Positions 57,357 to 64,000 of a stretch of DNA of 64,000 bases are shown here, piece after piece (positions within the stretch are counted from its first letter, which is position 1; every line of letters begins with the position of its first letter). The DNA comes from Clostridiales bacterium (GTDB taxonomy: Bacteria; Bacillota; Clostridia; Oscillospirales; CAG-272): NCBI GenBank assembly GCA_003150035.1, contig QALR01000003.1, positions 1-64,000 on the forward strand, read 5' to 3'. Below the pieces are notes generated by a model that worked only from the letters and a program-made list of their open reading frames with translations, was not told the origin of the DNA and did not search any database. A program made the translations under genes and the position numbers.

Positions 57357-58589
57357 CTATTCCACTCCCGCGCTTCGCATAATATCGCCCTCCCTCACGG
57401 CAAACGGCACGGGCACGGTAAATTCCATAAACGGATGCGGCGCCGAAGAGAGCGGCTCCCCCTGTGCCCCTGCCATCCGCTCGATCACAAAGCCGCGGCC
57501 GGGGAGTCCCGGCGATATGATTTCAACCGCCTCCCCGACGCTCGTTTTATTCCGTTGGATGAATGCCGCCGTTCCGCTTTCGGCGTCATATCCGCAGCAA
57601 ACCGCGAGATAGGCTTTCTCTCGCAGATACCCGGGCCTCGTACAGGTCTGCGCGTTGTCCTGCGGTGAGTCGAAATAGTATCCCGTGCAGTATTCACGAT
57701 GGCTGACCGAATCCAGCTCCCGCTGCCAACGCTCGTCAAACGTATAATTCTCCCTATCCTTTATGTAAGCATCCATCACCGCCCGGTAAGCATTCGTCAC
57801 CACCGCTGTATAATACGCACTCTTCATGCGTCCCTCAATTTTAAAGGAGGAAATCCCCGCCTCCAAAAGCTCTGGGATATGCGCGATCATACAAAGGTCC
57901 TTAGAGCTCATAATGAAGGTGCCCTCCTCCGTCTGTTCGACAGGAAGCGGTGTGTCGGGGCGCTTTTCCTCGCGGATAGTGTAATTCCAACGGCATGGCT
58001 GCGCACAGGCGCCGCGGTTCGCATCTCTTCCGACAAGGGCATTGGAAAGAAGGCAGCGTCCGGAAAAAGACACGCACATCGAGCCATGGACAAACGTCTC
58101 GATCTCTATCTCCGGCGGGAGAGCATGTCTCATTTCACGAATTTCCGCAAGAGAGACCTCGCGTGCTAGCACAACACGCGAAGCACCAAGTCTGTGCCAG
58201 GCAAGCGCCGAAGCGGAACTGACCACGCCCGCCTGCGTGGAAACATGCAGCGCCGCATGAGGCAAATATTCCCGTACAAGCATCATGACGCCGATATCCG
58301 CGGCAATCACGCCGTCCGGTGCGCCGGACGGCATCGCGGCAAGCTGTTTCAAATACTCCCGCAGCGCAGGATATTCCGGTTCGCGCGGCAGAGTATTGAG
58401 CGTGAGATAGAGCTTTTTGCTCCGCGTATGCGCATACTCAACCGCACGGTCCATTTCTTCAATGGTAAAATTTCCTGCCGCCGCACGCATCCCGAAGCGT
58501 TCTCCGGCAAGATAGACGGCGTCCGCACCATACAAAAACGCCATTTTCATTTTTTCAAAATTTCCTGCAGGAGATAAGAGTTCTGCCAT
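57357..58589 (-). CDS. U32 family peptidase-like protein
   Basis: 410 residues with the U32 start AELLSPAGNFEKMKMAFLYGADAVYLAG and the signature ETFVHGSMCVSFSGRCLLSN with the following Cys pair (GACAQPCRW). U32 proteins were called collagenases, but bacterial members studied in detail (TrhP, RlhA) take part in RNA hydroxylation; in B. subtilis TrhP proteins hydroxylate tRNA U34. That role is the better guess. The ATG at 58589 has AAAGGAG upstream. Repeat copy C lies just before it. Confidence 0.88.
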   Translation of the reverse strand: MAELLSPAGNFEKMKMAFLYGADAVYLAGERFGMRAAAGNFTIEEMDRAVEYAHTRSKKLYLTLNTLPREPEYPALREYLKQLAAMPSGAPDGVIAADIGVMMLVREYLPHAALHVSTQAGVVSSASALAWHRLGASRVVLAREVSLAEIREMRHALPPEIEIETFVHGSMCVSFSGRCLLSNALVGRDANRGACAQPCRWNYTIREEKRPDTPLPVEQTEEGTFIMSSKDLCMIAHIPELLEAGISSFKIEGRMKSAYYTAVVTNAYRAVMDAYIKDRENYTFDERWQRELDSVSHREYCTGYYFDSPQDNAQTCTRPGYLREKAYLAVCCGYDAESGTAAFIQRNKTSVGEAVEIISPGLPGRGFVIERMAGAQGEPLSSAPHPFMEFTVPVPFAVREGDIMRSAGVE

Positions 58590-58636
58590 ATGCACTCCTT
58601 TTGACAATCATTCAGAATTCAAGGGCAACCGCCCAC

Positions 58637-58755
58637 CGTCATGCCGGAAACGATGCCCGTTCGAAAGCCCGAGCATTCGGCAGGAGAATCCGATTCCCTG
58701 TCAAATGCGGGAAGGAACCCGACGCCGGAGCGGCGGAGGACATCCCCCTAAGTTT
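58637..58755 (-). repeat. Dispersed structured 3'-UTR element, copy C
   Basis: Minus-strand AACTTAGGGGGATGTCC begins 26 bases after the mltG stop and continues with GCCGCTCCGGCGTCGGG and the hairpin ATTTGACAGGG/CTCCTGCCGAAT, which keeps most pairs by paired changes relative to copy A. It separates mltG from the U32 gene. Confidence 0.78.
58639..58743 (-). CDS. Candidate mini-ORF (34 codons) inside repeat copy C
   Basis: ATG at 58743 is preceded by AGGGGG and opens MSSAAPASGSFPHLTGNRIL, ending in TGA at 58639. It aligns residue by residue with the mini-ORF of copy B over about 22 codons. Translation is unproven. Confidence 0.25.
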   Translation of the reverse strand: MSSAAPASGSFPHLTGNRILLPNARAFERASFPA

Positions 58756-58781
58756 ACAGGCAGACCCTTTCGGAGAATTGG

Positions 58782-59831
58782 TTATTTCAGACCCGCAACC
58801 GCGCGCAGATGTTCCTCGTAGGTGCGGGAAAAAATCGTGGTTTTGTCTTTAGCGGAAACAAAATAATAATAACCGGTATCCGCCGGATATACCGCCGCCT
58901 GCAGGGCGGCTAGTCCGGGAGAACAAATGGCTCCCGGCGGCAAGCCACGATAAAGATACGTGTTATAGGGACTGTCCACGGAGCGCAGATCCTCTGCCGT
59001 CAGCATCTCCTCATTCCCGCTCTGCACCTTGGCATATTTCACGGTCGCGTCACTCTCGAGAAATGGATAGCGGGAGCTGCTCATCCGGTTGCGGAACACC
59101 GAAGCGATCCCTGCCATATCGGCGGCATAATATGCTTCCTTCTCCACAATGGAGGCCAGTCTTACGATCTCATCGATGGTATACCCCGCCTGCGCCGCTT
59201 TTTCACGAAGCTCCTCGTCAAATTTGACGTTGAAATTGGCAAGCAGCTTGGTTATAATCTCCGTTTCCGTGGAATCGGCATATACAAAATACGTGTCCGG
59301 GAAAAGATAACCGTCAAGCCGATAGCGCCGTCCCGTATCCTCCGGGATCTCTGCCACAAAATCGTAGCCGAAATTTCCTCCGTTTTCGATGACGTCGGCA
59401 AATCCCTCCGGCGTACCGATACCCAAGGAAACAAAAAGCGAAATAATCTCATCCGTCGTATAACCCTCGGGAATGGTTACCTTGATCTGAGAACGGACGC
59501 CGCGGCGAGGAGACAGCGCATAACGCAGCTCATCATAGCTCATAGCGTCACTTAGCACAAACTCACCCGCAAGATAGTCGTCTCCCCATGAACGCATAGA
59601 CGCATACAGCTGATAAATAAAGGGGAAGCGGATAAGACCCTTTTCCTTTAATATCGCAGAAACGTCATCTGCCGTCGCATCCTCCGGAATGGTGACGACA
59701 TGCTCCCCAGAGTCCGAAACAAAGGCAAAAACATCGTTTGCGATGAAAATGACCGCCGCCGAAATCAAAAGGGAGATCAAAAACGAAATTCCAATCAGTT
59801 TGAAAGCATAACCGATACCGCTTTTTTTCAT
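58782..59831 (-). CDS. mltG: Endolytic transglycosylase MltG
   Basis: Inner-membrane lytic transglycosylase that cuts nascent glycan strands and sets their length. 349 residues from the ATG at 59831 (CGGAGCCCT upstream). One N-terminal membrane helix (about 10-33), a LysM-like subdomain (VTIPEDATADDVSAILKEKG) and the YceG catalytic domain with the catalytic Glu in LASIVEKEA, followed by ASVFRNRM. The C-terminal FVSAKDKTTIFSRTYEEH is typical. Confidence 0.93.
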   Translation of the reverse strand: MKKSGIGYAFKLIGISFLISLLISAAVIFIANDVFAFVSDSGEHVVTIPEDATADDVSAILKEKGLIRFPFIYQLYASMRSWGDDYLAGEFVLSDAMSYDELRYALSPRRGVRSQIKVTIPEGYTTDEIISLFVSLGIGTPEGFADVIENGGNFGYDFVAEIPEDTGRRYRLDGYLFPDTYFVYADSTETEIITKLLANFNVKFDEELREKAAQAGYTIDEIVRLASIVEKEAYYAADMAGIASVFRNRMSSSRYPFLESDATVKYAKVQSGNEEMLTAEDLRSVDSPYNTYLYRGLPPGAICSPGLAALQAAVYPADTGYYYFVSAKDKTTIFSRTYEEHLRAVAGLK

Positions 59832-59955
59832 AGGGCTCCGTTCCGCCGCACGGACAAGGGAAAGGCGCTGATTCCGAAACGGCGATTTCACACAAAACTT
59901 ACAAGCCATGCCAAACAGGCTTTTTGTTAGTTTGCGTCGGCGTCTATTTTTTCAT

Positions 59956-60885
59956 TCAAAGAAACAAAGCAATTACGGCAAAGACGACAAAGACCAGAAT
60001 ATCCCCCATAAGCGGCGGCGCTGACAGAATATCATAAATCACAACAGGACGCTTTTCCGGCGGGACCTGAGGGGCCGGTGTATCCGCTGAAAGAGCGCAA
60101 CGCCGCAGCGATTTTTCCGCGAGGATAAAAAACAGGGTCAAACTGAGCAAATAAAAAGAAACGATAAGGAACCAAAAGGCGGTTCTGCCGCCCGTTGACG
60201 CAGACATCATCCATAAATATTTTTCCGCGAAAAGAGCAAACAGGTTACAGGTCGCATGCACCGCTATTGAAAAGAAAAGGCTGCCTGTCAAAAAAGAAAC
60301 GGTAAAAAGCAGAAGTCCCTCTAACAAGGACACAAAAAATCGGGAAAAATCGAGAGCCATAAAAGCAAACAGCAAAGAAGACATCAGCATCTGACCCAAA
60401 ACGCCGGAGAATCTATATTCATATACGACAGCGCCGCGAAAAAAAAGCTCCTCGGCGGTCGCCGGCAAAAGAACAAGCGTGACAAGCGCCGCGAGAAGCT
60501 CCCACACGGACGTCACATTCCCCGAAAACGGCGAGCCGAAAAGCTCATAGGTCACACCGTCGTAAGCCCCGCGAAAGATGCCAAGCTTCAGGATGGCGTT
60601 CTGTAAGATCAAGACTGCGGTCGCGGCTGCGGCGAGTCCAAGCTCACGTCCTCCGGCGCGCCTTAACCCCAGACGAGATACCGTACCAATTCCCCGGCAA
60701 ATAAAAAAGACTGCCAAAGGACACCCGAAAGCCATTAGCGTGAGGATTCCCGCTGTTATATACGGCCATATACCCGTCATGGCATCCAGAGAAAAAAAGC
60801 CGACAACCGCCGAGATTACGAGTACAAAAGCCGTCAGCATCGGTGCCAAAAGAAACGGATTTCTCCGTCTGCTACTTGCCGGCAT
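59956..60885 (-). CDS. CPBP family intramembrane glutamic endopeptidase
   Basis: 309 residues with about eight hydrophobic segments. The CPBP (Rce1-like) motif E145-E146-x-x-x-R150 is intact in TAEELFFRG. The second conserved His motif (IAVHATCNLFALF) is also present. Substrates are unknown; homologues are linked to bacteriocin immunity or protein processing. It overlaps the 5-FCL gene by 14 bases; GGGGTG precedes its ATG. Confidence 0.86.
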   Translation of the reverse strand: MPASSRRRNPFLLAPMLTAFVLVISAVVGFFSLDAMTGIWPYITAGILTLMAFGCPLAVFFICRGIGTVSRLGLRRAGGRELGLAAAATAVLILQNAILKLGIFRGAYDGVTYELFGSPFSGNVTSVWELLAALVTLVLLPATAEELFFRGAVVYEYRFSGVLGQMLMSSLLFAFMALDFSRFFVSLLEGLLLFTVSFLTGSLFFSIAVHATCNLFALFAEKYLWMMSASTGGRTAFWFLIVSFYLLSLTLFFILAEKSLRRCALSADTPAPQVPPEKRPVVIYDILSAPPLMGDILVFVVFAVIALFL

Positions 60886-61459
60886 AAACACCCCTTTCCG
60901 TCATGACAACATCGACCGTGAGATCGAACCTGCCGTGCGGAACACTGTCCAAGACAAAGTCCTCATAAACAATACCGAGGGAGGTCGGACGGAACTTGCT
61001 GAAAAATCTGTCATAATATCCACCACCGTATCCGATTCGGTATCCTCTTTTATCATATACCACCGCCGGCACAAGGCAAAGAACATTGGCGTCTTCCTTT
61101 TTTTCAGGGCAAAATGCCGGAAGTTCCGCCCTCGGCTCCTGCAAGCCGAATGTTCCGTTTTCCAAATCCTTTTCCGACTCTATAAAATGGAATGTCATCG
61201 AATGGTCTTCCTTGTTGCAGCGGGGATAGGCGATCCGTTTTCCCGCGGCGGCGGCCGCATGCGCAACAGGCAAAATATCGATCTCTCCCCTTGTCGGATA
61301 GTACAGCAAAAGCACATCGGAAAACCGGTATGCCGCGGAAGAAAGAATGTTTTTACATATACGCGCATCTCGTCCGGCACGCACATCGGGCGGAACCTGC
61401 TCACGGCGAGCAAGGTATTTTTTACGGATCTCGATTTTATGTTTTCTCATTTCATACAT
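60872..61459 (-). CDS. 5-formyltetrahydrofolate cyclo-ligase
   Basis: Converts 5-formyl-THF with ATP to 5,10-methenyl-THF, recycling a dead-end folate. 195 residues. The C-terminal RIGYGGGYYDRFF and the LVPAVVYDKRGYRIGYGGG region are diagnostic, and an N-terminal IRKKYLARREQ helix binds phosphate. In many bacteria this gene (ygfA) lies next to 6S RNA; here the 6S RNA is 47 kb away. The start could also be the ATG at 61450. Confidence 0.9.
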   Translation of the reverse strand: MYEMRKHKIEIRKKYLARREQVPPDVRAGRDARICKNILSSAAYRFSDVLLLYYPTRGEIDILPVAHAAAAAGKRIAYPRCNKEDHSMTFHFIESEKDLENGTFGLQEPRAELPAFCPEKKEDANVLCLVPAVVYDKRGYRIGYGGGYYDRFFSKFRPTSLGIVYEDFVLDSVPHGRFDLTVDVVMTERGVYAGK

Positions 61460-61518
61460 TGGCTTTGCATCCTGACCCGCGGGAAGGCTCCCGCGTGATT
61501 TCTGTTTTATGAAAAAGC

Positions 61519-62061
61519 TTACGCCAGAACAGAGCGCCTCACCTGTTCCTCTGTCTGCCCTCCGAAAAGAGCCTCGACAAGCGTCAAGGCAAATTCCATC
61601 GCCGCGCCGGCCCCCACTGCCGTGATGACAGTTCCGTCGCGGCAGACCTTCTTTTCAGAAAGGGTCGCCCCTGCAAGATGGGATTCGAAGCCCGGATAGC
61701 AGACAGCAGATTTTCCGGCAAGATAGCCAAGTCTGCCAAGGATCATCGGTGCCGCGCAGATCGCGGCAAGCACCCCGCCGCGCGCCGACACCGAAGCAAG
61801 GCACCGCTCCACCGCCGGCGAAGCATCCAGATGCTTCGTTCCCGGCATTCCGCCGGGCAGGATCACCATATCATATTCCTCGCCGTTTATCTCTCCCGCC
61901 GAAACATCCGCTATGATACGAATCCCGTGAGAACCTGTCAGCGTCATACCGCCGACGCCCGCCACCGTCACCTCGGCGCCGGCGCGGCGCAGAATATCGA
62001 CAGGCGTCAACGCCTCCACTTCCTCCGTTCCGTCGGCGATAAAGATTACAACCTTTTTCAT
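61519..62061 (-). CDS. DJ-1/PfpI family protein
   Basis: 180 residues of the DJ-1/ThiJ fold. The reactive cysteine is C102 in ICAAPMIL and the acidic partner lies in DGTEEVEAL (E14/E15). YajL/DJ-1-type members act as protein chaperones, deglycases or glyoxalases; the precise activity is not settled for the family. It begins one base after the tmk stop, so both are co-transcribed. Confidence 0.9.
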   Translation of the reverse strand: MKKVVIFIADGTEEVEALTPVDILRRAGAEVTVAGVGGMTLTGSHGIRIIADVSAGEINGEEYDMVILPGGMPGTKHLDASPAVERCLASVSARGGVLAAICAAPMILGRLGYLAGKSAVCYPGFESHLAGATLSEKKVCRDGTVITAVGAGAAMEFALTLVEALFGGQTEEQVRRSVLA

Positions 62062-62062
62062 A

Positions 62063-62749
62063 TCAGATATCCTTTCCCGGTACGTCGAGCAGTACCGTCA
62101 CCTTTTCAAGAATTCTAGCCGCAATCTCCTCTTTCGAGCATGGCTGTCTGCCTTCATAGCAAACGATGCGGTGCCAACCGAGTTTATCCGCAGCATAAGC
62201 CGCCGCTTTGTGGCATCGCTCCAGATAGGCGGTGTCCGTCTCATGAATATCCCGACGCTGTCCGGTGCTCTCGCACCGCTTTTCAATCATCTCGGAGGCG
62301 ATTTCATACTTCATGTCCAGATACAGAACCGCATCCGGACGCGGGATTTTAAGCTTCTCAAACTCGTAATCCTCCGTCCAACGGATAAACGCATCCCAAT
62401 CGTCACGCGGAAGCTTCGCCAGCTGATGAATTTCATTGGACGAGGTATAGCGGGTCGCTAGCACCACGCTGTCCGGCCTCTGATAGAAGTCACGCCATCC
62501 CGTCATATAGGAGGCATAGCGATCCACCGCATAGAACGAGGAAGCGGCATAAGCGCCAACATCATCCGGATGCTCGCCGAAGGCACCTGAAAGGTACATA
62601 CGCACAAGCGCTGAAGATTCACTCCCATAATCCGGGAAAGAGATAACCATCACATTCCTGCCCTGCTCCTTCAGCTCTCTTTCCAGAAGCGGCGTCTGTG
62701 TGGATTTTCCAGAGCCGTCAAGCCCCTCGATTACGATAAGTTTTCCCAT
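62063..62749 (-). CDS. tmk: Thymidylate kinase
   Basis: Phosphorylates dTMP to dTDP. 228 residues from the ATG at 62749 (AGAGGATGACA upstream). P-loop EGLDGSGKST (8-17), DRY motif as VDRYASYM, and a LID region near FEKLKIPRPDAVLYLD. It is slightly longer than the usual 205-215. In Clostridia tmk more often neighbours holB; here it follows ftsK. Confidence 0.92.
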   Translation of the reverse strand: MGKLIVIEGLDGSGKSTQTPLLERELKEQGRNVMVISFPDYGSESSALVRMYLSGAFGEHPDDVGAYAASSFYAVDRYASYMTGWRDFYQRPDSVVLATRYTSSNEIHQLAKLPRDDWDAFIRWTEDYEFEKLKIPRPDAVLYLDMKYEIASEMIEKRCESTGQRRDIHETDTAYLERCHKAAAYAADKLGWHRIVCYEGRQPCSKEEIAARILEKVTVLLDVPGKDI

Positions 62750-62766
62750 TGTCATCCTCTTTCTCG

Positions 62767-64000
62767 CTAAAACGGCGCATCATCGTCATTCTCAAAAGCC
62801 CCGGCGTCATCTCCCTTGTCGTCCCCGTCCGTGTCAGACGCATATTTCAGCTTCAGCAGCCGAAGCATTCTTTCTCTTTCGTCCTCACGGGCGGGCGCCG
62901 GTTCGTCTTCGCCATCCTCTTCTCCGTCCTCTGCCGCCGGGGCCTGCTTTGTCGGACCGCCCTTATTCATTTTCATTTCCAAATATTGCTCGCGCGTAAT
63001 AAGCACCGTTCTCGGCTTTTGCCCGTCCGGCGCGCTCACGATGCCGCGCCGCTCCATCACGTCGATAAGCTTCGCCGCCCTGCCGTAGCCGAGGGAAAGA
63101 CGGCGCTGAATCAGCGAAGTCGATATCTTTCCGGATTCCACCGCGAGCTCGATGGCGCTGTCGAGCATCGGATCCTCTTCTTCGCCATCGTCGCCGCCAT
63201 CCGCCATAGCAGCACTCCCTTTGCCCTTTTTCTGACCGCAGATTTCCGCGGCCTTGTCGATCTGCTCAATGATTTCATCCGAATAGGAGCAGCCCTGCGC
63301 CTGCGTCTTAATAAAGGTCACAATGTCTTCAATTTCCTTTTCAGAAACAAAAGAACCTTGCACACGAATCGGCTTGGACGCCCCGACCGGCGCATACAGC
63401 ATGTCGCCGCGTCCGACCAGTTTTTCCGCGCCCTGCATATCGATAATGGTGCGGGAGTCGATTTGAGACGCAACAGTAAAGGCGATACGGGAAGGGATAT
63501 TTGCCTTGATAAGACCTGTAATCACATCCACAGACGGGCGCTGCGTACCGATAATCAGGTGCATACCGGCTGCGCGCGCTTTCTGGGCAAGCCGGCAGAT
63601 CGAAGCCTCCACATCGTCCGGTGCGCTCATCATGAGGTCGGCAAGCTCATCGATAATAATCACAATCTGCGGCAGAAATTCCTTGGCAGGATCTCCGGCG
63701 ATTGCTGCATTGTACTGTGCGATATTCCGTGTATTCTGCGCTTCGATAAGCTCAAAGCGCCGTTCCATTTCCGTCACCGCCCAGTGCAGCGAGCCCGCTG
63801 CCTTCTTGGGATCGAACACAACGGGGACAAGCAAATGCGGAATTCCGTTGTAGATATTCAGCTCAACCTTTTTCGGGTCGATCAGAATCAGCTTCACCTC
63901 ATCCGGCCGCGCCTTATAAAGCAGGCTGACAAGCAGGCTGTTGATGCAAACGGATTTACCCATGCCGGTAGCGCCCGCAATAAGAAGATGCGGCATTTTT
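62767..64000 (-). CDS. ftsK: DNA translocase FtsK/SpoIIIE, C-terminal part (partial)
   Basis: The 3' part (410 residues) of an FtsK/SpoIIIE DNA pump; the membrane domain and gene start lie beyond the right edge. Walker A reads GATGMGKS, followed by LLYKARPDEVKLILIDPKKVEL and Walker B IVIIIDELADLMM. The winged-helix gamma domain near 275-345 (KISTSLIQRRLSLGYGRAAK) recognises oriented DNA sites. Unusually, the gamma domain is followed by an acidic/Ala-rich tail of about 60 residues. It pumps chromosomal DNA through the division or sporulation septum. Confidence 0.94.
   Translation of the reverse strand, partial: KMPHLLIAGATGMGKSVCINSLLVSLLYKARPDEVKLILIDPKKVELNIYNGIPHLLVPVVFDPKKAAGSLHWAVTEMERRFELIEAQNTRNIAQYNAAIAGDPAKEFLPQIVIIIDELADLMMSAPDDVEASICRLAQKARAAGMHLIIGTQRPSVDVITGLIKANIPSRIAFTVASQIDSRTIIDMQGAEKLVGRGDMLYAPVGASKPIRVQGSFVSEKEIEDIVTFIKTQAQGCSYSDEIIEQIDKAAEICGQKKGKGSAAMADGGDDGEEEDPMLDSAIELAVESGKISTSLIQRRLSLGYGRAAKLIDVMERRGIVSAPDGQKPRTVLITREQYLEMKMNKGGPTKQAPAAEDGEEDGEDEPAPAREDERERMLRLLKLKYASDTDGDDKGDDAGAFENDDDAPF

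Overview
The window is a chromosomal stretch of an anaerobic, probably spore-forming Firmicute of the class Clostridia (about 50% GC). This rests on gene content: class III ribonucleotide reductase (NrdD/NrdG), formate-tetrahydrofolate ligase, Na+-pumping decarboxylase subunits, sporulation-type cell-wall genes (a SpoIIQ-like LytM protein behind a sigma-F-like promoter, CwlD, DacF), Firmicute-style strong Shine-Dalgarno sequences, TPP and ZTP riboswitches, and TTGACA-17-TATAAT promoters. I cannot name a genus. No CRISPR array, insertion sequence or replication origin was seen.

Layout. 1-392: 3' part of a QueG-like gene. 683-5598: a divergent type IIA topoisomerase pair plus an orphan response regulator whose receiver domain is degenerate. 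5726-6403: SpoIIQ-like protein. 6808-13252: four secreted lipoproteins in two paralogous pairs with Thr/Ser/Glu-rich linkers; three of them have almost identical promoters and ribosome sites. 13402-13553: a likely 6S RNA. 13652-19797 (mostly minus strand): DUF1292 protein, pgsA, rimO, cysS, two small phage-lysis-like proteins and an Xer-type recombinase. 20030-22844: membrane protein, cwlD, radA. 22970-28626: decarboxylase beta and gamma subunits, fhs behind a ZTP riboswitch, thiamine genes behind a TPP riboswitch. 28856-31200: an ECF sigma/anti-sigma/secreted-protein unit and an HTH regulator. 31427-34910: nrdG and nrdD with paired NrdR boxes. 35144-36680: thioredoxin reductase and an acetyltransferase. 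36711-37170: an aberrant 5S rRNA followed by an interrupted tRNA-Asn, with its own promoter and terminator. 38039-43794: a purine-salvage operon (xpt plus BMP-type ABC importer). 44539-64000: FakA, Upp, an RluA-type pseudouridine synthase, MtaB, GNAT, DacF, an HPr-like protein, a P-type ATPase, TpiA, Pgk, a U32 protein, MltG, a CPBP protease, 5-FCL, DJ-1, Tmk and the 3' part of ftsK.

The genes fit a core fermentative chromosome: nucleotide supply (nrdDG, xpt importer, upp, tmk), one-carbon metabolism (fhs, 5-FCL), glycolysis (tpiA, pgk), RNA modification (queG, rimO, mtaB, the RluA-type synthase, U32) and envelope or spore wall (spoIIQ-like, cwlD, dacF, mltG, pgsA). The least explained parts are: (i) a roughly 120-nt structured element present three times (32127, 47594 and 58755), each time directly behind a stop codon in the gene's own orientation and with a partly conserved mini-ORF; (ii) the odd 5S/tRNA-Asn unit; (iii) an unrecognised attenuator leader before xpt; (iv) a promoter-hairpin unit beside the orphan lysis-like genes; and (v) the lipoprotein quartet. 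Positions of motifs were read by eye; no database search was possible.
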